Assembly: GCA_020744425.1 (NCBI GenBank)
Contig: JAGMUV010000008.1
Span: 62,001-126,000, forward strand
DNA length: 64,000 nucleotides
Direction of reading: 5' to 3'
Origin: Dactylonectria macrodidyma
Taxonomy: Eukaryota; Ascomycota; Sordariomycetes; Hypocreales; Nectriaceae
Of the stretch, positions 22,523-34,255 are shown piece after piece. Under the pieces are notes generated by a model, which had not been told where the DNA came from, made no database searches, and saw only the letters and a list, made by a program, of their open reading frames with translations. Numbering within the stretch: the first letter of the stretch is position 1; each line of letters opens with the position of its first letter. Made by a program: the position numbers and the translations under genes.

Positions 22523-23490
22523 GCCTTACTAACAGCCGAATAGCTTACGTGGATCAGTTATCTATATCTCTTCGCTATAACTAAGTGCATCTAGGATGTT
22601 TACTATAAGACCAGACTCTATTAAGAATATTTCAGACTTCTCTTTATTATATAAATAAGGCCTTAGGGATTTAAAAAATTTATCTGTAATAAATTAGCTG
22701 TTACTAGCCTAATCTTGAATTAGGAGCACTAGGTGTGCCCCTCTAGGTCTACCTTTCGATACTCGAACGAGATCTTAACTAATAAGGCAAGGGATAGGTA
22801 CTCCTAGGGTACTGTGATCTATATTTACTACTTCTTGAGTCTATAACTCGTCCTTAACTATAAGGCCCTATATAGTAGTAGTATTATTTCTTAGGGAAAA
22901 TGAGAAAAAGTCAGATTTCTTTATAATAGATTAGATAAATGAAAATATAAAGGGAGGGGGAAGGTGGTTTTCTACTTGTATAAATAGCTTGCTAGGAAGC
23001 TTCTATAACTGTATTCTCTTAGACTATTTTACAAACTGTCTTATATTACATAAGAAGTTTTTCAAGTGATTAAAAGAGCTACTTATATAGCTATATAATG
23101 CTCATGTGAGTATTACTTATAGGATCTTGCTTAATCCAAATTAAACCCAGTTGAACCTACATTTAGTCAGAATGTGGCGCAGGGCTGCTGTAACTTCCGT
23201 TTGGGCGGAATATGTTACTATAATAGCTAAAAATTAGTTATACGCAGCCCAAGGCCGCTACCTAAACAGGAGATACATAGAATACTTCTCTATTATTTTT
23301 AGCAGCCACTTATGGACACTACTCACAGCCCCAAGCTATCAGGCAAAGCTTGCTAATTGATTATCTTAGACTCATCTGCCATAAGGAGTTCTAAGACAAG
23401 TGTAGCTGATAGTTACTAAATCCTTGATCTGATAATTGAAGCATACGGCTACTACGGACTAATTTTTTCATCACCCTAAATCCACTTCTG
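22523..23490 (-). repeat. Right arm of the ~970-bp inverted repeat
   Basis: The reverse complement of this stretch aligns end to end with 1425-2390. Many CA/TG dinucleotides of the left copy appear here as TA (for example TGGACT versus TAGACT), so this copy has suffered more RIP-type change. It carries no open coding frame. Confidence 0.85.
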
Positions 23491-24869
23491 GTCCTTGCTT
23501 CAACCCCCCTAGTAAACAGTTTAGCATATGACAGGATAATGATAGGAAGGAGGTTTATCTACTTGCATTCCATGCTATCTCTCTTTCCAAAGGACTGGCT
23601 ACAGTGTAATAATTCGCTAGTTATTTCTACGAATATTCAGGTTAAAGAGGCTAAGGCTATGACAAGCAGTAGTGGACTTAGTAAATCATGTAGGCTGACT
23701 TTTCTCTAACACTTTAGCGCCCTGCTATTCACAACACCGCCCACCGTGACCTAGTGTATAAGAGAAGTCTTAGTGGCTATCGCCCTATTGGACTTTCCTT
23801 ATTCATAGTAGATAGGGCTAGGGAAGTGATAAGTAAGATAGGGCTACACCTGAAATTAGGCTTAGTGTGCTGAAAATTAAGGGGTGCTAAATTCTAGGGT
23901 AAGGTGCGCTGAGGATTAACGCCCGCCCTCGCCTAACAACCCCCTTCCGCCACGACCCACACCACGGATTTGCCCTCATCATCACCATCGTATAAATTGA
24001 GGGATCCCCCTTAAAGTGACATGTCACGGGGAGCACCTCAAAGTGTTCAGACAAGACAAGGATGGCTGGTGGGATCCTGAGGAGGAAAACAGTCAACCTT
24101 CTCGCCACGAGCGACTCTTCTATGGACGAAATCAGCCAAATGCACTTGATCAACCAGATGATGAAGAAGAAACAAGGGACCGGGGAGGCGGAGATTTGTC
24201 AGGCGAAGAAAACAGTCAATCTTCTCCACCAGACTACGAGGAGGAAGAGGACCGGAGACTTGAGGTCCATCTCCCGTACAGAGACCAAGCCTGGAGGGAC
24301 CAGTTCAAGTCCCTCTAATGACAAAAGGAGGAAAACAACAACAAGGTTTGGGGTTTGTTCTTGTTGTTGTTTAGGGAGGGGTGTGGGCTGTACAACAGCA
24401 AAGAAAACAACCACCACCCACCGTCATTTCAAACTGCCCTTGATTTCAGGTCACATCAAATTTTTCAGCCAAATCAGCACCAAACCAAACATCTAGGCAT
24501 GGAATCCGGTTGATCAATTCACCCTGGAGCCATCAAAGAAACAAAATCACTGGGTCACCATCCAGGGAAGAAAAACAACTCTCGCTAGTACCAGGGCGTG
24601 GACAGTCACATGCTTCACACGTGGGGAGGAAAACAGTCACAAGATCATTCCGATGGTTACCATTCAATGCGTCCTGATCAAAGTCAGATCACGTATCTAA
24701 GCCACTCAAGGCAAACGTCTACCGTACAAAACCAACGGATCTCGGTTGATCAACCAATGCCTCCCAATCGACTATGTCTGGAAATCAGAAAACACCTTTG
24801 TTTAGACCGCAGAGATCCCATCTGATCATCCCACTCTGCATTGTGTTCAGCCTTGCGGATGGCAGCATC
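23491..24869. other. No firm gene; acidic short frames
   Basis: Two 24-bp imperfect copies of GAAAACAGTCAACCTTCTC occur near 24087 and 24207, and a shorter third copy near 24627. Around them a frame rich in Asp/Glu (DPEEENSQPSRH, SGEENSQSSPPDYEEEEDRR) is open from about 24021 to 24318 but has no ATG in frame and no known domain. It might be an exon of an unrecognised gene. The rest shows nothing. Confidence 0.35.
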
Positions 24870-25763
24870 TCAATGGGCCTCTGACTCCCAAGCCAGTGGG
24901 AACTCGTCGGTGATTCGCGGGCAGCTGACATGGTTGAGGACGCTTACGGCTTGTGTAGCAGGGTCCCGAGGGCATTCCTTGCCAGACAGGAGGTCGAGGG
25001 ATGTGCCGAACCCAGCTTCAGGGGCCAAATAGCCCTTTAGCGAAGACCATTCGCACTGGGAATTGGCGTTCCAGATGCAGTTGGCACACTTGCTATCCAT
25101 GTACCCCGGGATAAAACGGCACGCGTGGAAAGGCCACATGAAGTAGTCGCCGGTCAACGCGTAGTTCGAAGTGGCTGATCGAATACAGTAGCGACACATC
25201 AACGGGTTTTGGTAGCCAAGGAGGGCTACGATAAACGCCTTCTTGTGCTCCGGGCGACGAAGAAGCTCCTTGACGAAGTGTCCGTGAGGATGGCCGAGGT
25301 CGGCGGGAATGAAGACAGCCTGCAAGAGTCAATCTTCGAAGTATCAGGTAAAATCTTTGAGCACTAAATCCGCAGTGTCATCTTCGCGAATCCAGGATCG
25401 AATGTGGCCTTTGGTGACGCGGGACTCGGATATGGCTCCTTGGGGAGCGATTTCGACGAAGAGTGGCTGACCGCAACGGTCCAGGGCCATGCGAGAACAA
25501 ATCCAAATGGAGAAGTGCTTCTGGTACTACGAAACCATTAGATCAAATGTTTCCTGGCAACAAGCTCGACTTACCGAGACAAATCGAGGCTCCTTGAGCT
25601 CTTTTGCGGTTAAAAGGGTCTTGTGTCGGTTGTTCCAGGTAGAGCTTGCGTGAAGAGAGAACTCGTCGCTTTGCAAGCGACTGGCAGCATGAAGACGCAA
25701 GTCAGGGAGGGCACCTCGACGGACTTTGGCAACGTCAGAAAGGTGGAAATCGTTCGAAGACAT
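24870..25763 (-). CDS. DUF3716-like cysteine-rich fungal protein
   Basis: A three-exon model of 266 aa: exon 1 25763-25575, exon 2 25526-25365 and exon 3 25319-24870, all joined in phase 0. Intron 1 is 48 nt (GTAAGT...TAG). Intron 2 is 45 nt with a weak GTGCTC donor, so that junction is less sure. Exon 3 has MCRYCIRS, then C...KCANCIWNANSQCEW, that is paired CxxC motifs with later cysteines, as in the DUF3716 family of fungal proteins of unknown function. These may be zinc-binding. The N-terminal 110 residues (RMALDRCGQPLFVEIAPQGA) fit the same type of protein. No signal peptide or membrane segment is seen. Confidence 0.65.
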
Positions 25764-26125
25764 GCTATTCGGGTTGATCAGCAGAAAATAACGAGGTGAT
25801 GAAGATGAAAGGAAGAGAAAGAGGGAGAGTTGAGAAAGAAGGAGAGAGGTGTTTGTGAAGAAATAAGTGGGCTGTCAACAAGAAAACAGTGCAGGCTGTG
25901 GGAATCACTACCAGTCTTGAACAGCAAACACTTCTTCACAACACCTACCCACCCTAAGTTATCTTCCCTCCTCACAGCTTCCTCCCCTCACGACCTTCTT
26001 CCCTCACATCTCTCAACCTTCTTGATCAACCACTCCTCCTATCAACCAACTATCCGACTCGCAGCAGCCACCCTTTTCTACCCCTTCGTGCGTGCTGCTC
26101 TCTACCGACGCAGATCGCCGCGAGG

Positions 26126-26542
26126 ATGTCGCTCGACGACGCGCAGGAGTACTTCCCGCCGAGGGCCAACGCAGCCCGAAGCAGGGAGCTAGCAGCCATC
26201 AACCAAGGCGTCAGACCGTTTTACCACCCTTCAGAAGTCACCCTCACGAAGCCTCTGATATTGTAACCGATCAGCCAGCCCTACTTCACCCTCGCACCGA
26301 ATGGCCTAAGCCCAAGAACCCCACAACGATCGACGCCCTTGGCAAGTTGCAAGACGTCGACTTCATGAAGAACGTGCCCCCGAGGCCCCTGTATAACGAC
26401 GGCGCTATGCCTTTCGGCGTATCCTGGAAGGAGCACACTCTCCGTCTCTGAGACCTCCACAAGAAACTCTGGAAAGACGAGTGGGCAGGCGAGGATGGGC
26501 TGTCAGCTTTCTTATCCATGGTCACGTACGGTCTGGAAGACA
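26126..26542 (+). pseudogene. Fragment of an unidentified gene
   Basis: A plus-strand ATG at 26126 opens MSLDDAQEYFPPRANAARSR for 47 codons. A second frame then reads ALLHPRTEWPKPKN...GKLQDVDFMKNVPP and, past a TGA at 26449, continues as DLHKKLWKDEWAGEDGLSAF. The pieces look protein-like but are split over two frames and a stop, so they seem to be the remains of a gene I do not recognise, or of the 5' part of the neighbour that follows. Confidence 0.3.
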
Positions 26543-26545
26543 TAG

Positions 26546-28285
26546 TTACAGTCCTTCCAGCCATGGTTCTGGCTCCTTCGCCAGTTGTCGAAACCAACTC
26601 TGATGGCTTATCAGCAGGTAGCTTGGAGGGCAGTCGGCCAGAAAGGCTTCTCTTTTGAAGCTATCGACTCACTGTTTGGATCTGCACACAACGCCATGGA
26701 GCTTCTCAACAGGGAAGCATGGGCCAAGTCTTGGTTCGTGATGTTTCTTGCTATGTACATGTGGGCCAGCCCTTTCGTGGTCATATTCACATCGGCAACC
26801 CTTGATGTTATCCCGGGCATTATTCGGAATGAGACCACATGCCCATCAGTAAGAACTTTGAACTTCTTTAACGAGGTCAAAGACAGCTACAATGGGCCAA
26901 AGAAAGCCACGAACGACATTTGGACTGGTAGGTCACTGTCATTTTACAACATAACGCATGAAGGAGGGAATTTGAACCTAAACAAGAGTCAGCCTCAACT
27001 AGACATCTTCGAGTATTGGGACCAGCCTTCCTTCACGCTTGAGACCATTTCATCGAGCGTCTTTTCTAGCGGGCGCGCGATTCAGAGGGAGAATGCACCC
27101 GTGGACATTTTCGGCCAAGATTGGGACTGTTCGACCACGATTCATTTCGTCGCTCCGGGATATGATTGCAAAGAGCTTGCTAGGGGAAGCGATGATAGCC
27201 TGAATCGCTTCGACAATGTCATCGCCCCTTTCGACCTCGACGATCTTGTTCCCAGAGGGAACTTTACCTACCGAGCGGAGACAACACAGGGAGATTATGC
27301 CCGACCTCAGATCTATCCGGTGAAAGAGAGTGGTATTCCCGAAATGGAGCCGCCATTCCCCCAGAACCTTGGTGCACTCAGAACGGAGCCAATCATCTGG
27401 ATTGGATACGCTGCCGTCGATGACATGACCAGGAAGCACGCCGATAATAGCAACCAGCCGGAGTGGGACAAAGATTACACCCCGGTGATTTTTGCTTGCC
27501 AGCACCGGGAAACCAACTACACTGTCAATCTAAATTACACGGGAGGATATCAAACATACAACGTAACTAACCGGAATTACCTAACAGAGATAATCGACAC
27601 TACGTACGCGCATAACAACAGCAATGATGGAACCGAGGACAAAACTACTGCAACGCCGGACGACCACTACATTTTTCCTCGATCAGACTATGCAACATAT
27701 CGCAGAGTTGCTGCATATCACAGTCTCGGAAAGAAACTACGCGACCTACTCTCCGGAACTGTCAAATTCCCAGGTCCTATCGCAAAGGGCAACATCGAAA
27801 CTTCAAAGCTCATTGACCAACGACAGAGTCTTGCTGTTCCCAACTTGAAAGACGCCGTGACCCACCTCTACGAAGATTTACTCATTTCTCTGCTGTCGAA
27901 TCCATAATTGCTCGTCGTTTCCTGGGCGGCCAACTCAAGCGAACTCTCAGGCATAGGGCTTGGCGGTGAGGAAACAAGATATGCCTGCATTCGCCAAAGA
28001 ACAGGCAACTTCTTCGTCTACCAGTGGCAAGTGCTTGTAGCAGTCTACACTGCCTCATTCTTCATCGCTTGCGTAGGTGTAGCATACGGCATTTTTGCAA
28101 TGCAAAGAGACGGGATTATCAATCAACGTGAAATGACATTTTCCTCAATTGCAGTGGCGACAAGGAAAGTGGAGTTGGATCAGCGTGGAGATGGCGAAAC
28201 GAGGATCAGATGTTGGCCAGTTGAAGAACGCCGGGGGTCTCGATTGTATGAATTCAGAACTGAAGTACACAGTTCTTCGGATTAG
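26546..28285 (+). pseudogene. Fungal membrane protein with large extracytoplasmic domain, one internal stop
   Basis: One frame runs from just after a TAG at 26543 to 28285, broken only by TAA at 27905-27907. The first recognisable part (WFWLLRQLSKPTLMAYQQ, then a hydrophobic span MFLAMYMWASPFVVIFTSA) is followed by about 350 residues rich in N-glycosylation-type N-x-S/T sites. After the stop the frame resumes as LLVVSWAANSSELSGIGLGG and ends with a second membrane span (WQVLVAVYTASFFIACVG). This two-span layout is common in Pezizomycotina proteins of unknown function. The stop would be a CAA-to-TAA change, as RIP makes. The true N-terminus is not visible, so the gene is probably dead. Confidence 0.65.
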
Positions 28286-28756
28286 AGGTGAGTTGCATAG
28301 AAATGGCAACTGGGAAGCAAGTAGGAGCAACATCACCCTCCCCCAAACACCCTCGGTCAGACCAGACACTCTGTATCAATCTTTTGTCAGATATCATAGC
28401 TGTTGGAAAAATTCATCATCTTTTTACTGAACATGTTCTCGTTCTCTGCCGTGGGAAAGTTTCCATCCACTATTGTCTCCATATGGGTTGGCGATCCGCA
28501 CACTGGTTGCCTAACGCTGTGTTGCCTGTCCGCCAAGATCATGGCATCGCAGCGGTTGGCATTTCTTTCCCTCTTGATTCAGGATTTGGGTAAATGAATT
28601 TTCAGGCAGCATGGATCATAGGCAGCATAGACCAAAAAAAACAACCAATTAATGAGGCCGACTTCTAAGAGATCACAAGTGCTGACCAACTCGGCCAGCG
28701 TATGGCCCCCACACTCACAACACCGTGACACTGTTGCCTAGTGCGGTCCCGTCTCA

Positions 28757-28763
28757 TATATAA
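28757..28763 (+). promoter_or_regulatory. TATA box upstream of the NACHT gene fragment
   Basis: TATATAA lies about 85 nt upstream of the ATG at 28845, in a clean leader without upstream ATGs after it apart from the start itself. Confidence 0.45.
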
Positions 28764-28844
28764 TGCGCACGGAACTCAAATACAACGTCAGCCTGTCTTC
28801 GCTCCTTAACATCATCATCACGTATTGCTACAACCGTCCCGAGC

Positions 28845-29270
28845 ATGCCAAAATCAGCCATCACAGCAGACGAGGACGACATTGTCAGCCATGATGACGC
28901 CGCTTTAAGCCCTGAAGATGTGGCCAAGATCCGGGAATGGCTCCAACCCACCGACTATCTGGCCGAATCGGGCGAGTTCCGTCGCCATCTCCTCTCGCAG
29001 GCTCCCGGCACAGGCATCTGGCTCAGTGACACGGAAGAGTATCGACAATGGCATGATTCTCCAGACCACGGCAGCCTTTGGATCAAGGGCGTGCCAGGCG
29101 CCGGCAAGTCTGTCATTGCTGCATCCATGATCCAGCACCTGCGTACCATCGAGCAAGTCCCCGTGATTGGTCACTTCCAGAGAAAGTTGGAAGACACTCC
29201 AAGCGAGTCGATGCAGCACTATGTAAAGATGTCCTTGCTCAAAAGATGTCAAAAACTGGAAGACGGTTGA
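28845..29270 (+). pseudogene. 5' part of an ankyrin-type NACHT NLR gene carrying a LINE patch
   Basis: The first ~107 codons are the classic N-terminal lead-in and P-loop of fungal NACHT receptors: EWLQPTDYLAESGEFRRHL, SQAPGTGIWLSDTEEYRQW, DHGSLWIKGVPGAGKS. The P-loop GVPGAGKS binds ATP/GTP. After TIEQVPV the family normally continues with a hydrophobic strand, but here the DNA from 29168 to 29221 is a 54-bp piece also present in the LINE at 61423-61476, read in another frame (HFQRKLEDTPSESMQHY). The frame ends 16 codons later. The rest of the NACHT domain and any ankyrin repeats are absent downstream. A promoter-like TATA is present, so a short 141-aa P-loop protein could still be made. Confidence 0.75.
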
Positions 29271-29365
29271 TGTTGCTCAGCTGGGAAAGATAGAAAACGC
29301 CTTCCAAGACTCTTATTGTTGTCGACTGGAGGAAAACAGAAAATACCACGAGTCCTTGGTACAGT

Positions 29366-29382
29366 AGTAGTAGTAGTAGTCA
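29366..29382. repeat. AGT trinucleotide microsatellite
   Basis: A run of about five to six AGT units occurs between the NACHT fragment and the DUF6536 gene. Confidence 0.7.
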
Positions 29383-29475
29383 GCCATCAAGATCAGAATG
29401 TTATCAACGAGGTTGCTGTTCTCCTATCTGTTCGCTTTTGTTTGCCACTTTTGACGCTGATCCCATGTCCTCCGC

Positions 29476-31739
29476 TCAAGAGTACTTAATGCCAACCTGA
29501 GGTTCGTCAACATACTCGCTGGAAAATCCGCAATGACCTACACCCCCTTCATCAGGGGCCTCGCCACAACTGCCCATCACACCCCACCTTAATGGAACGA
29601 GGGGTTCGTCCGGCTGTGCAAGGCCATTAGGGTGGTGACACGCTGCTGCAATTGCTAGACTGCAGCTCCCCACTACGGGAATTGCAGCTGGAAGTCGGCG
29701 AAACCCTGTGATGACGACTGCTAAAACCAATACCCCAGATGTTAAAACGACAGCAATAATCGCAATAGGTGAGTAGCCACACGTAGAATACAATGTGGCA
29801 TCCTCACTGTCTTCTGGTTTTTCAACCGCAACAACGAATATGCTTTGCGATAACATCCAGTGTATCAGAATAGACATAAACAGTAAGGGGACGCTCCAGC
29901 GATAAGGGAGTTGCAAGAAATAGCGAGAGCGCTGGTCCCCTTTTGGATCCGAGGAAACCCGTAAACCTTTTCTCTTATACCCGAAGTCGCTCCATTCTTT
30001 CGCAGCGAGCATGCCCGTGAAAAGGGCATTATATTGGAAGTAGAGGATCGAGAAGAGGAACTGTGGAATATTTGCAACAAGAATATTCAGAATGATCTTG
30101 GCGTTGTTGAATCGAAAAGGTGTGTCATCCCTCTGAATTAGTGCCACCTCTGTTACTGCCCCAAAGCCCAGATTCCAAAGACTCTTGAAATCTTTTGGGC
30201 CGGCCAGCCCGACAATACCCCGTATGAGGTAGAAGAGCGACACGCCCAGGGCAGCCAAGTATCTGATGTCAACCAGTTAGCCTGGGTGAGAGGACTAATC
30301 GAACTCACAAGGTTCAAGCGGGAAGGAGTCCTTACAATAACATGCTAATCATCCATCGACGCTTCGTAACCGCTGTTGCCCATCGCCTCTTGACTGGAAA
30401 CCATTCACGTGGCCCAGTCCAATCGTTCTTAATTCCATTCCTGAGGTCATCTGCAGAAACAAGGCAACTGTCGGACGAGAATGCATCCGGAGATGTAAGG
30501 TACGATTCGATGGCATCGCCGAGAACAAAGAGCGGCTCATCCGGCGGTCGTAAGGCAGTATATAACAGTATGGCAGCCTTCAAAGCGTTTGAGACGAGAA
30601 CGATAGCAACCAGAGGAGGGCTGAAATTAAGCCTGCAGCGCTCCTTTTCCCGCTTGCTGAGGCAGTATTTGATTCGAGTGTCAAACGGCCTCCAATCATC
30701 TGCCTGCTTCTTGATTGTCGGCAGCGAGCCTCGACAGGTTTCTTCGATCCAGGCATTGGAACAGATCCAACTATACGCATCGGAGCCTGTTGAGGCTTGA
30801 AAGATGACGGCACGTTTGAGAAACGGTATGCCTTGCCAGTCCGGATCGAAACCAGGCTCACCAACCAACAAAACATGACCTCTAGACGTCTGAAACGCTG
30901 TGGCATATTTGTTGATGCATTCAGACGTAGTGAGGTTTTGAAGTTCATCATTTCTGGCTGAATTCCACAAGTTCTTGAGGTCTTCTAAGTACTCAGAGTA
31001 GGAGGACATGTCGGGATGGTATTGCATGTGGCGATGGTATTGAAACTCCGATGTGCGGTTTGCTTCGTTGAAAGTGAGAGAGAAAGTTGAATCTGCTGAA
31101 TCCGTCTCATTAACGATACCAACGATGTAGTCCACCGTCGACAGTGATGAGAAGACGACGGAGTTATAACTGAAAACGGAAAGAATTAATGGCCTTGCTC
31201 TCCAGGACAGTTGGGCATAAAACCTACAAGAGATGCAGGGGCACCGATGATAACACTAAAAGACCCCAAAGCACAGCTCTCTTCCTTGGAACGTCGACCA
31301 GGTTGCGGAGGCTAGGAATTCCAATGTCCATCCATTTCCCCCTAAAATGTGCTTTGTCAATATCGGCTCGGGTTGGGGCAGAGAGACATTGCATGCAATA
31401 GTTGCTTGCTGCCAGTAGTATGGAGCTAAAGACATTGATGGCAAGATGCAGAGCCACATTATACTTGCGGATTTCTGAACACGATCCCTCTTTGAGAATC
31501 CTCCGAATGTGGTTCTCGTCTGCATCTCCTTCTGGCAGAGTCGTTGACCAGATAGTGACGCCGAGATTGATAGCGAAGACAAGAAGACAGCTACTCGCGC
31601 CAAATAGAAGGCCTGACTTCCACCCTGACGAAAATATGGATCGGCGGGGAGCTCTTCTCAGTTCGTCGCCTGAGTCGGTAGAGTGTAACGAAATTCGACT
31701 TGACCGCGGTTTGGTCAGCCTTCGAAGCTCTATCGCCAT
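29476..31739 (-). CDS. DUF6536-family polytopic membrane protein
   Basis: A three-exon gene of 710 aa: exon 1 31739-31228, intron 31227-31170 (GTAGGT...CAG), exon 2 31169-30336, intron 30335-30263 (GTAAGG...GCTAAC...CAG), exon 3 30262-29476. Both junctions restore family motifs (LFYNSVVFSS and MLLYLAALGV). Exon 1 holds the DUF6536 signature FSSGWKSGLLFGASSCLLVF...NLGVTIW, with two membrane spans. Exon 2 encodes a large outside loop with paired Cys and two more spans. Exon 3 holds four or more spans and the conserved FSILYFQYNALFTGM, LPYRWSVPLL, LIHWMLSQSIFV and C-terminal RWGV...HCGFSSE. The family is widespread in Pezizomycotina and has no known function. No internal stops occur, so it looks intact. 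Confidence 0.85.
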
Positions 31740-32023
31740 CGCGAGTCACCCAAGGCGAGCGATTTCGACGGGGAATCTCGATTTCAGGTCCTTGACGGTC
31801 GGGGTTTGGAGATTTAGCGCTCTGCCCGATGGATTAGGATCGAGGTTGTCGAGGTCAGCAACGAGAGCTAAAATGAAATCAGGATCTCTCAACGCGTGAC
31901 GTCTTGTTTCTCTGGTGTGTTCACCCCCTGACACGCGACATGCAACGTTCGGTTGACTGAGCGGTCACCATGCATGGTGCAGTGGAGTGATCCTTATACG
32001 CGTTTTCCAAATTTATTCAGTTC
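31740..32023 (-). other. Upstream region of the DUF6536 gene
   Basis: It contains a 62-codon minus-strand frame (HTRETRRHALRDPDFIL...) in another frame, which might be a 5' exon or leader. Nothing else is recognised. Confidence 0.35.
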
Positions 32024-32602
32024 GCGTACGAAGGTTGGCGTCAAAAGTTTGTATCAGGCTCGCCGGTCACCCTGACGACATCTATACCGGACTGTCAGCT
32101 TATCTTATGCACAGCCCTTATCGCTGCGATAGGTAGGAGGGCACCATAACTTAGAAAGGCTAGCGCTAAGCCGCAGTACACCTAGGGCTTCTAGTACAGT
32201 CTGCTATCCCTTTGCAACAGCTAAGGCATACTGGCCGTACCGATCCACTGATTTTGCTTTTTTAGCTATTATGATACGCTGAATATTGGATACATCATAT
32301 ATCACTGAAATTGGGTTAGGATAGAAGTCTCCTCACTATCTCAGAGTACTAATCGCAACTTCGCACTCACAGCTGGCAGGCAGTATTCGCCACTAGTAAT
32401 GGTACCGCTTTTGTTCTTCTGATAGAGACAGGATAGTGGAGAATAAAGTGGATTGGTACGACCAGTACGCCTTAGCTGTTGCAAAGGGATAGTGAGTCTG
32501 TCGGTATCTCGTTGGTTGACTACGCACACTATGCCACACGGTACTAGAGCTAATAATAGACTGGGAGCTCTGATACAAACTTGTGGCGCCAACCTTCGTA
32601 CA
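32024..32602. repeat. Imperfect palindromic element
   Basis: The outer arms 32024-32066 (ACGAAGGTTGGCGTC) and 32566-32602 are inverted copies, and so are the inner arms 32203-32250 (TATCCCTTTGCAACAGCTAA) and 32447-32492. The DNA between has no gene. It is probably a decayed fold-back repeat. Confidence 0.65.
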
Positions 32603-32652
32603 GCTAACTTAATTAAGACAACAATTACTGACGATCAGGTGCTTTTCTAGGG

Positions 32653-32890
32653 CTGATGCTCGCACAGGACGTGCTGAGCTAGAATCTCTAATGCTGAAAC
32701 TACGTAATGCCAAGAGATGAGGCTGTGCTAAGTCGTTTGTGACGCGAAATTAGAACCTCCCCATCAAACCATACTTCGTAACTCGCAAAGCAGACCACTA
32801 TCCAGCATATTATCGGCTCGAAGGCGCACTGTGTCAAGCCTGTTACCCGTCAGCGGGATGCCCAGGCGTGGCTGCGACAGCGGCAACCAC
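32653..32890. repeat. Direct repeat, copy 1 (partner about 33664-33935)
   Basis: CACAGGACGTGCTGAGCT and, further on, ATCCAGCATATTATCGGCTC followed by a GTCAAGCC/GTCAGCGG stretch recur in the same order at 33664-33935. The copies are diverged and flank the LINE remnant at 33112-33666, so they probably belong to the same retroelement family. Confidence 0.55.
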
Positions 32891-33111
32891 AATACCAGCC
32901 CGTCTTTCTTAGGGAGGCCTGGGAGAAACCCTTGGTGCGGCTGCAGGACGCAGCCTTGGGTGGTCCCCAGTCAGACGAAGGGGTGCGGCTGCACCCTTCG
33001 TCTGACCCCGGCCCAGAAGTTTTAGGAAGAAGGGCAAATGAAAAGGAGGAGAAGAAGAGAGAGAGAGACGAGAGAAGGGGGGCACGCAAGTGCGGCCCGA
33101 GTCAACCTCGT

Positions 33112-33666
33112 CTAGTGTCGAGGGCAAATCTTTTCGAAGAAGGCGCTTGTTTTGGCGATCTTGATGAACTTCTCTGGTGATTTGCGTCGTCCGCACGAGC
33201 AGATCACTCGCGCGTCGTCGTGGTTGAATCTTTCGTGGTATGCGGCGAAGTCTCCATGGAGAGACCTTGCTGCGAGCAGATGGTGCAAGGCTGCCCGAGG
33301 GAGCGAGAGCTCCGGTGGGCAGCGAATGGTCGCCTTGAGACTAAATCTCCTATACTGTTCAGAGACGGAAGTTGCCCACCACATTCCGAAGGCTTGCTTC
33401 GGTTTTTGCCTCGCGATCTTTCGTAGGTATGCCGGCGTCGGCTGAGCACCCTCAGGCTCCGGTAGCGAGGACGCTGCTTTTGCCAGTTTGTCGGCTGATT
33501 CTGGGAGGTTTAGGGCGGCCTTCAGGCCCTCCAGTGCTCCTGTAGCTTCAGCATCAAAGACTTCGGCAAGTCCGAGGCGACCTGTTTGAAGCTGAGATGT
33601 ATGTATGTATGTATATTTTTTCGTCCGTGAGGCCAGAAAGGCCTCAAAAGTCTCCCAGAGGAGCAC
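33112..33666 (-). pseudogene. Non-LTR retrotransposon fragment: RNase H tail and C-terminal region
   Basis: This minus-strand frame reads as the end of a fungal LINE ORF2. LGLAEVFDAEATGALEGLKA is the middle of an RNase H domain, followed by a Pro/Glu linker, a LPRAALHHLLAARSLHGDFA block and AYHERFNHDDARVICSCGRR, whose CSCGR resembles the terminal cysteine motif of these elements. The DNA before the RNase H part is interrupted by a TATG microsatellite (33598-33614). Reverse transcriptase and endonuclease are absent. It differs from the Tad-like LINE at 56.6 kb, so it represents another family. Confidence 0.7.
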
Positions 33667-33935
33667 AGGACGTGCTGAGCTGAGCTATATGAAGTTGCTG
33701 CCGCCTCGCGGCTCATCTAGTCCTCCTGCAAGGCCCCATTGGCTCCAAGGGGAGCTGGGCTCAAACCCTTGAAAGGGCAGCTTTCCTACGCGTAGTCCCC
33801 TCTACTGTAGGTTTCGCTCAAGCATACCAATACAGGCACTCTAGCTTGCCTCCCGCAGCTGCATCTCCACCAGCTCATCCAGCATATCATCGGCTCAGAG
33901 GCGCTCCAATGTCAAGCTAGGCCGCCGTCGGCGGC
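33664..33935. repeat. Direct repeat, copy 2
   Basis: A diverged direct copy of 32653-32890. It shares ACAGGACGTGCTGAGCT at its start and a CATCGGCTC...GTCAAGC...GTCGGCGG stretch near its end. Confidence 0.55.
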
Positions 33936-34255
33936 GCACCTAGCAACGGGAACATGGTCAACCCGCGTTTTTAAACCAGCTAGAGATTCCTCTCACAATC
34001 CCCATGCCTGCCGACCAGCTGACGGCATTCAGGGCCTCCAGTAACCAAGTGCCCGTACAATGAGTATAAGTGGCGGACGGGAAAAACCACAGAGGGAGAA
34101 AAACCGCCGCCACCGGCTGCCGTTTTTCCAGGGCCATTCTGCCATCAAGCTTTCCCAAGGCTTAAGTTTGTTCTCACTCGCTCCTCACCTGCTTTGCCTT
34201 GTACTTTCCACTTCCAACACGGCAGAGCCCTTGCGATTGCCCTGGCGCAGCTGCA

